DNA from: Adiantum capillus-veneris
Taxonomy: Eukaryota; Streptophyta; Polypodiopsida; Polypodiales; Pteridaceae
DNA: 64,000 nucleotides
Assembly (NCBI GenBank): GCA_014529385.2
Contig: CM043961.1
Span: 17,290,978-17,354,977 of the forward strand
Direction of reading: 5' to 3'
The position numbers and the translations under genes were made by a program. The notes beneath the pieces are model-generated. The model saw only the letters and a program-made list of their open reading frames with translations, had not been told where the DNA came from and did no database searches. Position 1 is the first letter of the stretch, and the number at the start of each line of letters is the position of its first letter. Positions 1-12,140 of this stretch are shown here, in pieces.

Positions 1-324
1 GTTTGGAGTTATGGTCTATGGAGCATATAGAGTGGGTAAGCAAGGAGCTCCTTGCTCGAGAGAACAGCCGATTGTATACACCATGCCGGATGAGACCAAA
101 CAAAAGATTATCCCTGATAATAGTTGGATCTATTGGAGAGATACAAAATGTTTTGTATGTGAAGATCGCACTATTAAGCAACAAAATATGCGTCCCAAGG
201 CATACGAGGAAAAGAATAAGAAAAACAAGGAGATCTCTTAGAAAGAAAATGTGCCCAAGGAGGAGGCAAGTCCCTCGAGAAAATAGGGATGCCCGACCTA
301 TGAGACCGAGTTACAATTGAAAAT

Positions 325-1010
325 ATGCTTTGGAATTGCAATGGATACCCCTGGAATGGAGGGGTTGGCAATGATGAACTAACAAGCAAAGGCGAAGTTG
401 TACTTCTTGTTGAAACTTGGGAGCATGATACACAAAGGATTAATGGCTTGGAGGATTACAATGTACATGCATTGAGTGGTCAAAGAATCTCAAGCAACGA
501 AGAGGGCAAGGAGGGATAGCATGGATGGTTTAGAAAGGATTGGAAGATTTTGTATCAATTGTGAAAGATGACAAGTACAACTGTTATGTATGGTTGAAAA
601 TTATGACACCAGAAAGAGCACCCATTTTTGTAGCCGGTTGCTACATTTCTCATCACGATTCCCCCTTTATGCTTGCATGGATAGAGATCAGACATTTTTT
701 TATTTAGAAGAGGATATTGCTTATTTCAAAGGCGAAGGTGATGTTATTGTATTTGGGGATATAAATGCTCGCACAAAAACATTGCAACATGATACTCAAC
801 AATTTGATATGCCATATATTTCAAGTTCACTTGTATGATAGTACTTCACTGGATGAGAAAGAGCCGGATCACTATGCAAAGTTACGTTTACAAATGTGTA
901 ATAGCACGGATATGCTCATTGCCATGGTGTAACTTTGTGGAGTAGAACCAATGGATTTACATATAGAAAACATAATGGGATGCTGTGATTGACTATACGT
1001 TACTCTCTGA
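325..1010 (+). pseudogene. LINE endonuclease (EEP/AP-endonuclease-like) remnant
   Basis: This is the target-nicking domain of a LINE ORF2. In the frame starting at 325 the translation has WNCNG followed by VVLLVETWEHD, matching the N-terminal strand and the conserved glutamate region of exonuclease-endonuclease-phosphatase domains. After a frameshift, 690-790 gives GEGDVIVFGDINART, the GDxNAR motif that holds a catalytic Asp and Asn. Near 980-1060 a further frame reads DYTLLSEAINKHKEF, the usual segment before the final SDH. At least two frame changes occur, so this is a relic. The domain assignment rests on motif order, not on a database match. Confidence 0.7.
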
Positions 1011-1649
1011 AGCCATCAATAAACATAAAGAGTTTAATGTTTGGCCAATGGATCCCGGAATCAGACCATCAGACCTTATGTATTGACCTTGCATGTGGAG
1101 AAGCAACTAAGCATGATAATCTCAGCCAAAGGGAAGAGAAGTTATCATTATGTATGGATTTCAAACGGGCACCAATGTACATTGAAATTGTTGAGCAAAA
1201 GTTATGGATGACAAAGCTTCAATATGACGCACCATTGGAAACTAAATAGGAAGCAAGTTATTTGTTATTGTGCCGAAGAATGCTTTGGCATAAAACATCT
1301 CCATGGTATCAACAAAGATAGATCATGCAAAAGGTGGTTTGATAAATAATTTCTAAGATGCTCGAAAGTCCTTGATAAAGCTTGATGCAACTATGGACAA
1401 AGACAACTATCAAAGTCATTTGCATACATACAAGGCATTGATTCAAAAGAAGAGAAGAAGATGGGGAGTAAAGCAACAACTTTTTCAAGTCCACAAAAAG
1501 GAACATGCACGTGGAAGATTTTGGAGAAACTTGAGGGGCAAGAAGGTTGATAATTTTGGTAGCTTGAGTCTTGTGGATATGCACACACATTGTAGGTAAT
1601 TATATGAGCGACCAAATGTCAGATTCCATTTTATGGTTCGTTCCCATGT

Positions 1650-2500
1650 ATGCCCTCTTTTTTTACTATTGAGGATGTATGCGGTGAACTTGAAAAGTTG
1701 GCCACTGGCAAAGCAGTAGATCTTCAAGGTATCAAGTCAAAGATGATCAAATTAACGGGAGAATTTACCCATGAGTGGATGTGTGATATGTTCAACCTTG
1801 CACTTCAACATGGTATGCCTTATGATTGGAGTACTAATTGGGTCAAGCCTTCGCATAAAGGAGGGAATGTAAAGAATATAAACAACTACCGGACTATAAT
1901 GATTGGGCTTATGGAAAAGTTGTTTGGGTGCATAATGGAGATGCCATTGAGTGATTGGGCTGAAGAGAATGACAAGCGTGCAAAAGGACAACTAGGATTT
2001 CATCAATGTCATAGCACATTGATCATTTTGTCACCCTTCGTGTTCTCATGGAGGAAAGTCGGTTGAAAGGTAAGCGATTGTATTCTTGTTTTGTGGACTT
2101 TAAGAAAGTCTTTGATATGATTCCACGTAACAAATTGTGGAGAGGGACAGAAGAACTCCAAGTGCCAAGTGAGTTTATGCTTGCTGTTTCTCAAATCTAT
2201 AGGTTAAACAAGGATGTCCATTGTCACTGACTCTCTTTGGTCTATGGATTGATCAATTGGAACAAATGGTACTTGACTTTTTGCAAGAAGAAGGCATTGA
2301 AGAGGTCACTATTTGCAATGCGGTAATCATGCTTTTGTTGTATGCGGATGATGTAGAGCTTCTAGCACACACTTTAGAAGATACACAAAAGCTTATGGTT
2401 GTCCTTGAGAACTTTTGCTTGCATAGTGGGCTGATTGTGAATGAATCCAAAACAAAGGTTATGCTTATGAAAACCAACCATAAGGAGAAGCCACTTCAAG
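1650..2500 (+). pseudogene. LINE reverse transcriptase remnant (copy 1)
   Basis: This is the reverse transcriptase domain of a non-LTR retrotransposon, which would prime cDNA synthesis at the nicked target. The first frame (1650-2066) has LATGKAVDLQGIKSKM, then NNYRTIMI and a GQLGFHQ segment, which are RT blocks 0-2 of LINEs. The next frame (2048-2230) has CFVDFKKVFDMIPRNKLW, block A with its catalytic Asp. The third frame (2221-2544) has LLLYADDVELLA, the intact YADD catalytic box at 2341-2352, followed by HSGLIVNESKTKVM. Frame changes near 2050 and 2220 disable it. It closely parallels the copy at 3230-4115. Confidence 0.85.
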
Positions 2501-2564
2501 CGCCTACCTACTCATGCACGAATGAAATGTCCACCTACTCATAAACGTCTACCTACTCATGCAC

Positions 2565-2568
<4 letters not shown>

Positions 2569-2604
<36 letters not shown>
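2569..2604. repeat. (GA)n microsatellite
   Basis: About 18 uninterrupted GA units lie directly after a short duplicated motif (CTACCTACTCATGCAC, seen twice between 2504 and 2564) at the broken 3' end of the first LINE copy. Confidence 0.95.
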
Positions 2605-2609
<5 letters not shown>

Positions 2610-2610
2610 C

Positions 2611-2758
2611 TTTGCATTAAAAGAATGTAGTAAATAAAATTCTATAAATTAACCTTCTTCATGCTCACCCTCTCTCTCTCATCTCTTTGCATTAAAAGAA
2701 TTTAGTAAATAAAATTCTATATATTAACCTTCTTCTCACTCACGCTCTCTCTCTCCCT
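2611..2758 (+). repeat. 75-bp tandem duplication
   Basis: The segment 2611-2685 is repeated at 2686-2758 with few mismatches. Each unit begins TTTGCATTAAAAGAA, continues with an AT-rich core ending AACCTTCTTC, and finishes in a short CT run. The offset is 75 bases. Confidence 0.85.
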
Positions 2759-2763
2759 AAGTT

Positions 2764-2764
<1 letters not shown>

Positions 2765-2805
<41 letters not shown>

Positions 2806-2828
2806 GTTAAGTGGGTGCCCACTTAACC

Positions 2829-2880
<52 letters not shown>

Positions 2881-2881
2881 G
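2765..2881. repeat. Long inverted repeat: (CT)n - 24-bp palindrome - (GA)n
   Basis: A (CT)19 run at 2765-2802 is followed by an almost perfect palindrome (arms GGTTAAGTGGG and CCCACTTAACC around a 2-base centre, about 2805-2828), then a GA run to about 2880. CT on one side is complementary to GA on the other, so the whole unit can fold into one hairpin of roughly 50 base pairs. It lies between the two LINE copies. Confidence 0.9.
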
Positions 2882-2949
2882 GTGAGATGGAGGCTATTAA
2901 TCAAAAAAAATTTGCTACATCTATAGAACATAGATTTGTTATAGAAAAT

Positions 2950-3020
<71 letters not shown>

Positions 3021-3062
3021 ATGCTTAGCACCCACCTCACGCTAGAGAGAGAGAGAGAGAGG
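2950..3062. repeat. Compound (CT)n(GT)n ... (GA)n microsatellite
   Basis: CT at 2950-2970 passes directly into (GT)24 at 2971-3018. A 27-base unique spacer follows, then GA at about 3046-3062. The second LINE copy begins right after it. Confidence 0.95.
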
Positions 3063-3069
3063 AAGTCAA

Positions 3070-4115
3070 GCATCAATTTTTTCAAGTTCAAGAAAAGGCA
3101 TGTGCATGTGAAAGATTTTGGAGAAACTTAAAGGGCAAGCGGGTTGAGAGTTTTGGTATGTATACACATTGTAGGCAACTATATGAGCAACCAAATGTTG
3201 GAACGATGCCATTTTATGGTTCACTCTCATGTATGCCCTCTTTTTTTACTATTGAGGAGAAAAATTGGCCACTCGCAAAGAGGGAGATCCTCAAGGTATC
3301 AAGCCAAAAATGATTAAATGGAGGGACAATTACACATGATTGGATGTGTGATATGTTCAACATTGCACTTTAACATAGTATGCCTTGTGATTGAAGTACT
3401 AATTGGGTCAAGCCTTTGCATAAAGGAGGAGATGTAAAGAATGTAAATAACGAAAAGACTATAATGGTTGGGTCTCTTATGAAAAAGTTGTTTGTGTGCA
3501 TAATGAAAATAAAATTTAGTGATTGGGCTAAAAATAATGGCAAGTGTGCAAAAGGACGAGCAAGTTTTTGTCAATTCCACAGCACCAATAACCATCTTGT
3601 CACTCTTCATGTTCTTATGAGGAAAAAAGGCAAGCGATTGTATTTGTGGACTTCAAGAAAGCCTTTTATATGATTCCTCGTAACAATTTTTGAAGAAGGA
3701 TGGAAGAAATCCAAATGCCAAGTGAGTTTATGCTTGTGGTTTCTCAAATCTATGAGAAGGTGATATTTCAATTGTGCATCAAAAGAGGAATTTCAAAAAT
3801 TTCTCCAAGCACTATTGTGTCAAACAAGGATGTCCGTTGTCACCAACTCTCTTTGGTATGAATCGATCAATTGGAACAAATAGTACTTGACTTTATGCAA
3901 GAAGAAGACATTGAAGAGGTCACTATTTGCTATGTTGTGATCATGCTTTTGTTGTATGTGGATGATGTAATGCTTCTAGTATACACTTTAAAGGATGCAC
4001 AAAAGCTTACAGTTTTCCTTGAGAACTTTTGCTTGCATAGTGGGATGATTGTAAATGAATCCAAAACAAAGGTTATCCTTGTGAAAACCAACCAAAAGGA
4101 GAAGCCATCCCCCAT
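3070..4115 (+). mobile_element. LINE copy 2, 5'-truncated and decayed
   Basis: This is a second copy of the LINE at 1-2500, starting inside the region upstream of the reverse transcriptase. Shared landmarks are the CACATTGTAGGCAACTATATGAGC segment near 3167 (compare 1587), the sequence coding MPSFFTIE near 3233 (compare 1650), and NESKTKV near 4060 (compare 2445). The endonuclease is absent. Many stops and frame changes are present. It ends at about the same codon as copy 1, just before a long CT array. Confidence 0.8.
3871..4115 (+). pseudogene. LINE reverse transcriptase C-terminal remnant (copy 2)
   Basis: The frame from 3871 reads LLLYVDDVMLLV around 3952-3985, the RT catalytic box (YVDD here, YADD in copy 1). 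It is followed by HSGMIVNESKTKVIL, the conserved segment after the active site. The frame then runs into a Leu-Ser repeat coded by the CT array and is not meaningful beyond about 4115. Upstream blocks lie in other frames between 3230 and 3830. Confidence 0.8.
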
Positions 4116-4151
4116 CTATATCTATCGGCTACATCTGCACCTGCCTCCCTG

Positions 4152-4152
<1 letters not shown>

Positions 4153-4230
<78 letters not shown>
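4153..4230. repeat. (CT)39 microsatellite
   Basis: An uninterrupted CT array of about 78 bases abuts the end of LINE copy 2. Confidence 0.97.
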
Positions 4231-4232
<2 letters not shown>

Positions 4233-4352
4233 TGCCTCCGCACCCATCTTCCCATTTGGCAGTGTTTGCACGCATCTCCTTTGTCTCTCTTCATGCCAGT
4301 GTCGTCCGCACCCATCCATCTCTCTCTCTCTATCTCTCAACTTCCCTCTTGC

Positions 4353-4357
<5 letters not shown>

Positions 4358-4412
<55 letters not shown>
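4358..4412. repeat. (CT)27 microsatellite
   Basis: An uninterrupted CT array lies 128 bases downstream of the previous one. The spacer contains further short CT runs. Confidence 0.97.
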
Positions 4413-4416
<4 letters not shown>

Positions 4417-4422
4417 CCACCG

Positions 4423-4535
4423 ATCCTAAACACGTGCAAATGTATTTAGCAAAGGAAATTGTAATGAGCTCTTTGGTTAAAAAGGAGGCTTAAGCAAATT
4501 TTAGGGGAAGAAGAACTTGCAAGAATTGTAGAGGA
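4423..4535 (+). pseudogene. Unidentified exon-like fragment, left part, cut by Copia E
   Basis: A coding-like stretch reads KHVQMYLAKEIVMSSLVKKEA (ending 4490), then after a one-base frame change KQILGEEELARIVE up to 4535. Copia E begins at the next base. Sequence after E (40072) restores the same frame if five bases are counted as a target duplication, giving MGPSVKDG and then a GTAAGT splice-donor-like site at 40104. I do not recognise the family. Low complexity and chance are possible alternatives. Confidence 0.3.
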
Positions 4536-4730
4536 TGTTAGGGTTCACGCCAACTAGCTGGACACTCATCTTACTGATCATACTAACCTTATCTCTATTC
4601 ATTAGTAATATAGATCAATAAGTCGTGAGGAATTCCAATCCTTACTAAGATCTCCACTCAAAACTCTCTGTGTTCTCCTTCCTTGCACAGCACGCCAAGC
4701 TTGCACGCATCTACGCACACACTCTTCACA
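4536..4730 (+). repeat. 5' LTR of Copia E (195 bp)
   Basis: It starts TGTTAGGGTT and ends CTCTTCACA. The 3' partner at 39875-40071 shares the CTAACCTTATC, TAATATAGATCAATAAG, AAAACTCTCTG and TTCTCCTTCCTTGCA blocks. Confidence 0.85.
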
Positions 4731-4732
4731 AG

Positions 4733-4745
4733 TGGTATTAGAGCC
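4733..4745 (+). other. tRNA-iMet primer binding site of Copia E
   Basis: TGGTATTAGAGCC begins two bases after the LTR end. It matches the complement of the 3' end of initiator methionine tRNA (canonical TGGTATCAGAGCC) with one mismatch. Confidence 0.85.
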
Positions 4746-4824
4746 AATTGATTGTTGTTGAGAGAGCTTTATCATCGTGAGTGCTTCGTGCACTATTCGA
4801 AGCTAGTTTGCAGCCATTCTTGAG

Positions 4825-4943
4825 TGACTAAGGAGGAGAGTATTCAATCAGAGTGATGCCCTTTGATTGCACACACATTGGAGTGCTTATGGAGGAAAGT
4901 ATTTAGTCAAAGTGTTGCCCTTTGATCGCACACACATTGGAGA
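4825..4943 (+). repeat. About 60-bp tandem duplication in the leader of Copia E
   Basis: Two units share GGAGGA(A)AGTATT, then TGCCCTTTGAT and GCACACACATTGGAG. They lie in the untranslated leader between primer site and gag. Confidence 0.75.
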
Positions 4944-5137
4944 GCATTGTTGTGTGCAAATAACAGGATTTGGAACATAAAATTTGTAGTCATGTATTGG
5001 ATTGTGGAGCTAAGATCTACACCTTGTTTTTAGCTCATTTGGGAGCTAATTTTACTGAAATTTGGGACCATTTTGCTATGGTTACTCAACCCACATTGTG
5101 GTAGATCAGCAAAAACAGGTTTTTACAGGTGCATTTT

Positions 5138-5363
5138 TGTTGGAATAAAGGTTGCAGGAACACACACACAGCTTGGAGATGGCAAAAGAAGCTCAAGACA
5201 CACAACAGAGAGTGTTTTACTTAATGTGCAATGGAAAGATAGATAACCCTAGAATGATGGGCATATATACATTGCACTGGGGGAAACCTCCCAGTGAGGG
5301 AAAAAATGCCCCGACGGTCCTAAGTGTGTTCACACACATCACTACCACATGTATATGGTAACA
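5138..5363 (-). repeat. 3' LTR of Copia A (226 bp)
   Basis: It is bounded by TGTTGGAATA and ATATGGTAACA and is preceded by the ATTTT target duplication. The partner is 31336-31562. Confidence 0.92.
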
Positions 5364-5686
5364 AATGCCCCCTAGAGTGATGCGGTGAACCAGAGCTGTC
5401 ACGTGAGTAAAGGGAAGTGCCATGCCCTGAGACATGATCAATCCACAAAGGGGAGTAAGCCCAAAGCATTGCAGAAAGTTTCGAACTTCTCACGAGACAA
5501 TGCCTTTGTGAAAATATCTGCAAAGTTGTCCTATGTTGGCACATAAGCCAAGATGATCTCTGTTGAGAGCCTCTCCCTCACATAGTGGTAATGCACCTCA
5601 ATGTGCTTTGTGCGAGCATGAAAAATTGGGTTCCTCGCAACTATCGATGCGCTCTGACTGTCTGTGTAGATAGTGTTGGCAGTGTC

Positions 5687-6158
5687 CTATCCAACACCCA
5701 AATCAGCCATAAGGCGTCTGAGCCATATACACTCAACCGTAGCTGTGTAGATTGCCCTGTACTCAGCCTCACAACTAGAAGTGGCCATAGTAGGTTGCTT
5801 CTTGCTCAACCATGATATACATGAATTGCCAAAGCATGAAACAAAAACCACTTGTGGACACTCGCGTGTCAAGACAACCAACCCAATCTAAGTCCGAATA
5901 AGGATGTAAGTCTGGCGGCAATGATTCTCCCTTGGGATAAAACAAGCCAAGATGTAAAGTGCCACTCAAATAGTGGAAAATCCTCTTGACAACCTGCCAA
6001 TGCTTAGACCCTAGGCTATGCATAAATATGTTGACCTGTGAGACTGCAAACTGAATATTTGGCCTCGTGTTGCATACATAAATAAGGCATCCAACAGCAG
6101 TTTGGTAAAGAGTGACAACTGCAGAATCACCAACATCATGATGAAGACTCAATTTCAA
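5687..6158 (-). pseudogene. Copia A RNase H and C-terminal RT remnant
   Basis: The minus-strand frames read YQTAVGCLIYVCNTRPNIQF, the conserved GxLxYL...TRPDI block after Copia RT, then HPYSDLDWVGCLDTR, the DxDWAGD RNase H motif. The shorter overlapping frame reads QPTMATSSCEAEYRAI, the STxEAEY motif. At least one frame change separates them, near 5815. RNase H would remove the RNA strand during cDNA synthesis. Confidence 0.85.
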
Positions 6159-6233
6159 ACCTGTTTACATGGAAGTGGCAATACGTTTGCAATCCTTGGG
6201 TCCAAACTTACATAGCAATGTCTCTATGTAAAC

Positions 6234-6758
6234 TTAATGACACAAGGCAATACAACCATCACACTGCTTAAATTGTATACCCAAGTAATGATGCAACAAT
6301 CTGAAATCTTTAATCTTGGAAGTAGCATTCAAATCAACCTTAAATTCAGCAATATGTATCTCATTTGGTCCAGTGATTAGCAAAGCATCCACGTAGAGAA
6401 CCACAATGAGAAGTACATCACCCTTACGCTTTACATACAATGTGCTTTTTGTTGGGCTATTATGAAAGCCTCCTTTGACCAAATGAGTGTCAGCCTTCTC
6501 ATACCAAGCACGAGGAGATTGCTTCAATCTATACAAAGCTTTGTTACATGTGTGCACTTTATCCTCTTGTCCTTTCTTGAAAAAACCACGAGGCTGCGTT
6601 ACATAAACTTCCTCAAATATGTCACCATTCAAGAAAGAAATAACAATGTCTGATTGATGTACATCCCAACCAAAATGAGCTGCTAATGCACATAGAAAAC
6701 GCACAGTAGTCATACGACAATGGGGAGCAACAGTCTCTTCAAAATCTATGTGCATCAT
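6234..6758 (-). pseudogene. Copia A reverse transcriptase, active site YVDA
   Basis: The frame contains VHQSDIVISFLNGDIFEEVY (catalytic block A, QMDVKTAFLNG in active elements), LYRLKQSPRAWYEK, and LYVDALLITG at about 6381-6398. The second aspartate of the YVDD box is replaced by alanine, so the enzyme would be inactive even without the flanking stops. It continues in another frame into 6762-7196 upstream. Confidence 0.88.
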
Positions 6759-6761
6759 ATT

Positions 6762-7196
6762 CTATAAGTTATTTTCTATAAGTGCATCATATTTTGATTG
6801 CATGGCAACCATCCAATTTTTTGAATTATGTGCTTCATCAAAAGACAAAGGTTCCTCATGTAAGCTAGACACAGCCAAAGCATAACAATCTAATGCATAA
6901 GATGCATGGCGAGAACCTGTACGAGTACGATTAGACGAAGGTGCATCTAATTTACTGTCATGCAAAGTATGCACCAACCATTTAGGCATACCTCTAGCCT
7001 GCTTATTCTCGGCCCTTTCTTCATCATGTACATCTTCATTAGTAATAGGCTGATATGTAACATTTTCAGAAACCCCCATAGGTTGTGCATTTGCCTCATT
7101 GGAATTTACATTTGTACTTCCATCACTGATAAGAGGCAACAAAGTTTCATAAATGTCATGTGAGCTTACATTATTGTCTCTAGTACATGACAGCAA
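6762..7196 (-). pseudogene. Copia A integrase-RT linker remnant
   Basis: The translation ends SFDEAHNSKNWMVAMQSKYDAL, the well-conserved block that opens the Copia RT domain (usually W..AM..E..AL). The upstream part is a low-complexity linker with no motifs, as expected between integrase and RT. A stop separates it from the RT frame at about 6760. Confidence 0.75.
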
Positions 7197-7199
7197 GGG

Positions 7200-7741
7200 C
7201 TAAACAAAATCTTTCACAAACACAACATCTCGTGAAACCAGAATACGCTTTGTTTTTGGATGATACAACCTATAACCTTTGATTTCAGCACTATAACCAA
7301 CAAAATTACATTTGACAGCCTTATCATCCAATTTTCAGCGCTGTGTTTGTGGAACCAAAGCATATGCTAAACAGCCAAAAACACACATGTGCTCAATAGA
7401 AGGCTTTCTATCGTGTCGTGCTCCATATCGAGTAATAGACTGCAAAGCTTTTGTAGGACACTTGTTTAGTACATAAGTGGCACACATGATGGTCTCAAGC
7501 CAAAAAGAATGTGATAAAGCTTGATTTTTCACCATACATCGTGCCATTTTTGTAAGTGACCTATTTTTCCTTTCAGCAACACCATTTTGTTGAGGCGTAT
7601 AAGGCACTATACATTGGTGTTTTATCCCACGACTAGCCAGAAATGCATTAAATTCATGAGACATATACTCCCCCCCTCGATCGGAACGAAGGGTGCCCAT
7701 AGTACATTTCGAGACATTTTTAGCCATAGCCAAAAACAATT
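7200..7741 (-). pseudogene. Copia A integrase core, 3' portion
   Basis: The frame 7335-7739 reads LRSDRGGEYMS and YTPQQNGVAERKN, which are the second catalytic Asp and the Glu of the DDE triad. HMCVFGCLAY follows. The frame is cut at 7741 by the LTR of Gypsy B. The N-terminal half of the same integrase is found at 29152-29350, and the reading frame joins across the 21-kb insertion without loss of coding sequence. Confidence 0.88.
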
Positions 7742-9402
<1,661 letters not shown>

Positions 9403-9755
9403 TTCCTCTCTCTTAAAATCATAGTCGTCCTCGACTATGGGGTAGAGTAGATAAAGCCTATTCATTAGTCCTTTTTCTAGCAGGTAGAGCATCCCTATCT
9501 TACCCTACGACATCGTTTCAGAATGGATGACTAATCCATTTGGTGCTTGGGAGGTAAAGCTGTCACAAGCATGTCAGCACATTATTCCTATCAATCTTCC
9601 ATAGTAGAGTGACAAGTTCTACTTGGTGTTTGGAAGACGTCGTCTCCACAAATTTGATTCTAAGCATGCATACTACTTAACATTTGTGCACAATAAAGAA
9701 AAAGAGAGTCTTATAAGACAAAAACTTTGTTCATTTTAAACATTTGTACATTTGC

Positions 9756-11005
9756 TTACTCTAGGAAAGCATTGTAAGCATTGACAAGGTTTAGGTTATC
9801 CTTTAATTGTGTGGCTTGCATCCATCTAGCATCTTCAAAAGAATAATTTTTAAACCTAATAAGATATTGTTGGATAGTCTTACCGCCTCTTAATACCTTG
9901 TCTTCATGTCGGAGAATGGACTCGGACAGCAACACCTCTTCTTGGTCCTCAATCTCCGGTGGGTCTTCAATAGTTGGTTCTTGAGGTGGCTCTCCTTTGT
10001 AAGGCTTTAGTAGGCTCACATGGAAAGCATTGTGTATGAGCCAATGACTGGGCAACTTGAGTTGATAGGCCATCTCATTGATTGGTCTAAGAATATGGAA
10101 GGGACCCTAGTACCTTTTTGCTAACTTAGCATAGTACTTTTGGTTTCCCATAGGATTCTTGCCCATCGTGTGCCTTAATCGAGCCTTGGAAAATTTAAGC
10201 AAGACCCAATCATTTTCTTTAAAGGCTTGGGCTCTTTTGTGCTTATCAATAGCAACCTTTTGCCTTTGCTGTGAGATAGAGATAGCATCCTTAATCTTTT
10301 GGAAAGATTCTTATAGGTCTCGGCTATAGTCATTTGCAGCGAAGATCTTCCCTGTACCTTAAGTAGCAGGGGACTTTTTGATCTTCCCTCCATGACCTCA
10401 AAAGGTGCTTTTCTCGTAGAAGTATGTACAATGTTATTGTAGGCATACTCCACTAAGGGTAAGTACTTTTCCCATCGGGACCTTTGATCTACTTTCGTTA
10501 CATAGGCTTTTAGTAGATCAAGAATTGTTAGGTTAGCTATTTCACTTTGGCCATCCGTTTGGGGGTGATAGGCCGAAGAGAACTTTAGACTCGTCCCTAA
10601 ATTCTCAAAGAGACCCTTTCAGAAATTACTGGTCATTCTAGGATCTCTATCCGACACTATGGACATCGGCAAGCCATGGTACTTGAAGATTTGTGATATG
10701 AAGAGGGTTACCATTTGATGGGCTTTGATAGTCTTTTTGGCAGGTATGAAATGAGCTTATTTGCTGAATCTGTCTACTATCGTCCATATTCCCGTATTCC
10801 CATGGATAGACTTAGGCAATCCAAAGATAAAATCCATGGATATGCTCTCCCATGGTGAATTAGGGATTGGCAAAGGTTGAAGCAATCCACATTGCTTCCC
10901 TCTATCAAACTTCGTCTTTTGGCATACCACACATTTAGAAACATACTCTCGTATGTTTGCTTTTATGGTAGGCCAATAGAAATATGTTTTAATCCCTTTT
11001 AGCAT
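9756..11005 (-). pseudogene. Gypsy B integrase and C-terminal domain remnant
   Basis: On the minus strand the frames run from KGIKTYFYWPTIKANI and CVVCQKTK (H2C2 zinc finger) with SISMDFIFGLP (first catalytic Asp) at 11005-10757, to EYAYNNIVHTSTRKAPFEV at 10453-10175. They end with [20 protein letters not shown] at 10073, the segment that follows integrase in chromovirus-like Gypsy elements. The part after it ([20 protein letters not shown]) resembles a weak chromodomain. Several frame breaks are present. Confidence 0.8.
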
Positions 11006-11158
11006 AGACTAAATCCCTCTATGCCCCAGATAAGGAGGAGCATGAGATTCATACATTACTTTCTCACATAGTGAGTTAGTAACGCATAGTCTATTGCCAT
11101 AGAGAAGATAACCATCTTGTAAAGTAAATGGTTCCTCTTTCTTCCGTAGTGCAAGGGC

Positions 11159-12140
11159 TTAAATCACATTTCTAAAATTGGGATCAATAGCGTACTCATC
11201 TATCATAGAAGATAGATCATTGTGAGTTGCTATGGAAACCGGATTCACTCTTGGCCGTTTTGAGAGTGCATCGGCTACTTGATTATGCTTGCCAGCAATG
11301 TAAGCAATATGAAAATGAAATTGCGAAAGGAAATTTGCCCACCTCATTTGTTTGTTGGAGAGCTTGGTCTGCGTCATGAAGTACTTAAGGCTTTCGTGAT
11401 CCGTTCGCAGAATGAAAGGAGTCCCCAATAAATAATGCTTCCACGAGTCAGTCTAAGGCATGTAGAACTGCGAGAAGTTCCTTTTCATATATGCCTAGAG
11501 CTTGCTCAATAGGGTCGAGTCTTCGACTTTCATAGGCTATGGCGTGCCCTTCTTGGAGCAAGAGAGCTCCAAGGCAATCACCACAAGTGTCACATTCGAC
11601 CTCAAATGGCTATGAGAGATCCAGCAATGTAAGCACAGGTTGAGAGATAAGATTTTCTTTAAGCTTTTCAAAAGCATTGTTCTCCTTGGTAGACCATGTA
11701 TACCTAACGTTTTTCTTTGTTAGGTCATATAATGGTCCCGCAATTTGTGAGAACTTTTCTATGAAGCATCTATAGTATACACGCATACCTATAAAGCTTC
11801 TTAGTTCATGAAGATTCCTTGGATTAGGCCATCCTTTTATTACCTCGAACTTTGATGGATCCATTTGGATGCCATCTTGAGAGATAATGTGACTTAAATA
11901 TTGAATCTCTTACAAGAAAAAAACACTTTTCTTTCGATTAACAAAAAGTTTATTCTCTTAAGACTTGAAATATTACCTAGAGGTGTTGCTTTTGTTCGTC
12001 TAATGAATTATAGTAGATGATAATATTGTCAAAGAACACTCCACTAAAGGTTCGGTGAGCCCTGAATAGCTTCTCCATCAAGCGGTTGAATGTGGCTGGT
12101 GCATTGGTCAAGCCAAAAGGCATGACAATATATTTGTAAA
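11159..12140 (-). pseudogene. Gypsy B RT 3' half and RNase H, active site FFDN
   Basis: The frame at 12140-11977 reads MPFGLTNAPATFNRLM and then VFFDNIIIYY at about 12022-12036, where active enzymes have FxDD, so the last catalytic Asp is Asn here. The frame 11864-11610 reads MDPSKFEVIKGWPNP and LHELRSFIGM, standard Gypsy RT-RNase H linker motifs. The frame 11428-11159 reads LRTDHESLKYF and HNQVADALSKRP, RNase H. The upstream half of RT lies at 22565 and beyond, across Copia C. Confidence 0.85.

Larger units (their letters stand above)
1..2500 (+). mobile_element. LINE (non-LTR retrotransposon) copy 1, decayed
   Basis: This stretch carries, in order, an AP-type endonuclease and a reverse transcriptase broken over several frames, which is the layout of a plant LINE ORF2. 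The endonuclease is recognised from a WNCNG-like start near 330 and GDINAR near 753-770. The polymerase is recognised from GKAVD near 1700, FVDFKKVFD near 2090 and YADD near 2341. Stops and frameshifts separate all pieces, so it cannot encode a working protein. The left end lies outside the window or is lost. I see no convincing 5' UTR, and the 3' end dissolves into simple repeats after about 2500. The first 320 bases have no domain I recognise. Confidence 0.8.

Noticed and set aside
4073-4449. Open frames rich in Leu-Ser or Arg-Glu repeats
   Set aside because: They are translations of CT/GA arrays on both strands and contain no domain outside the array.
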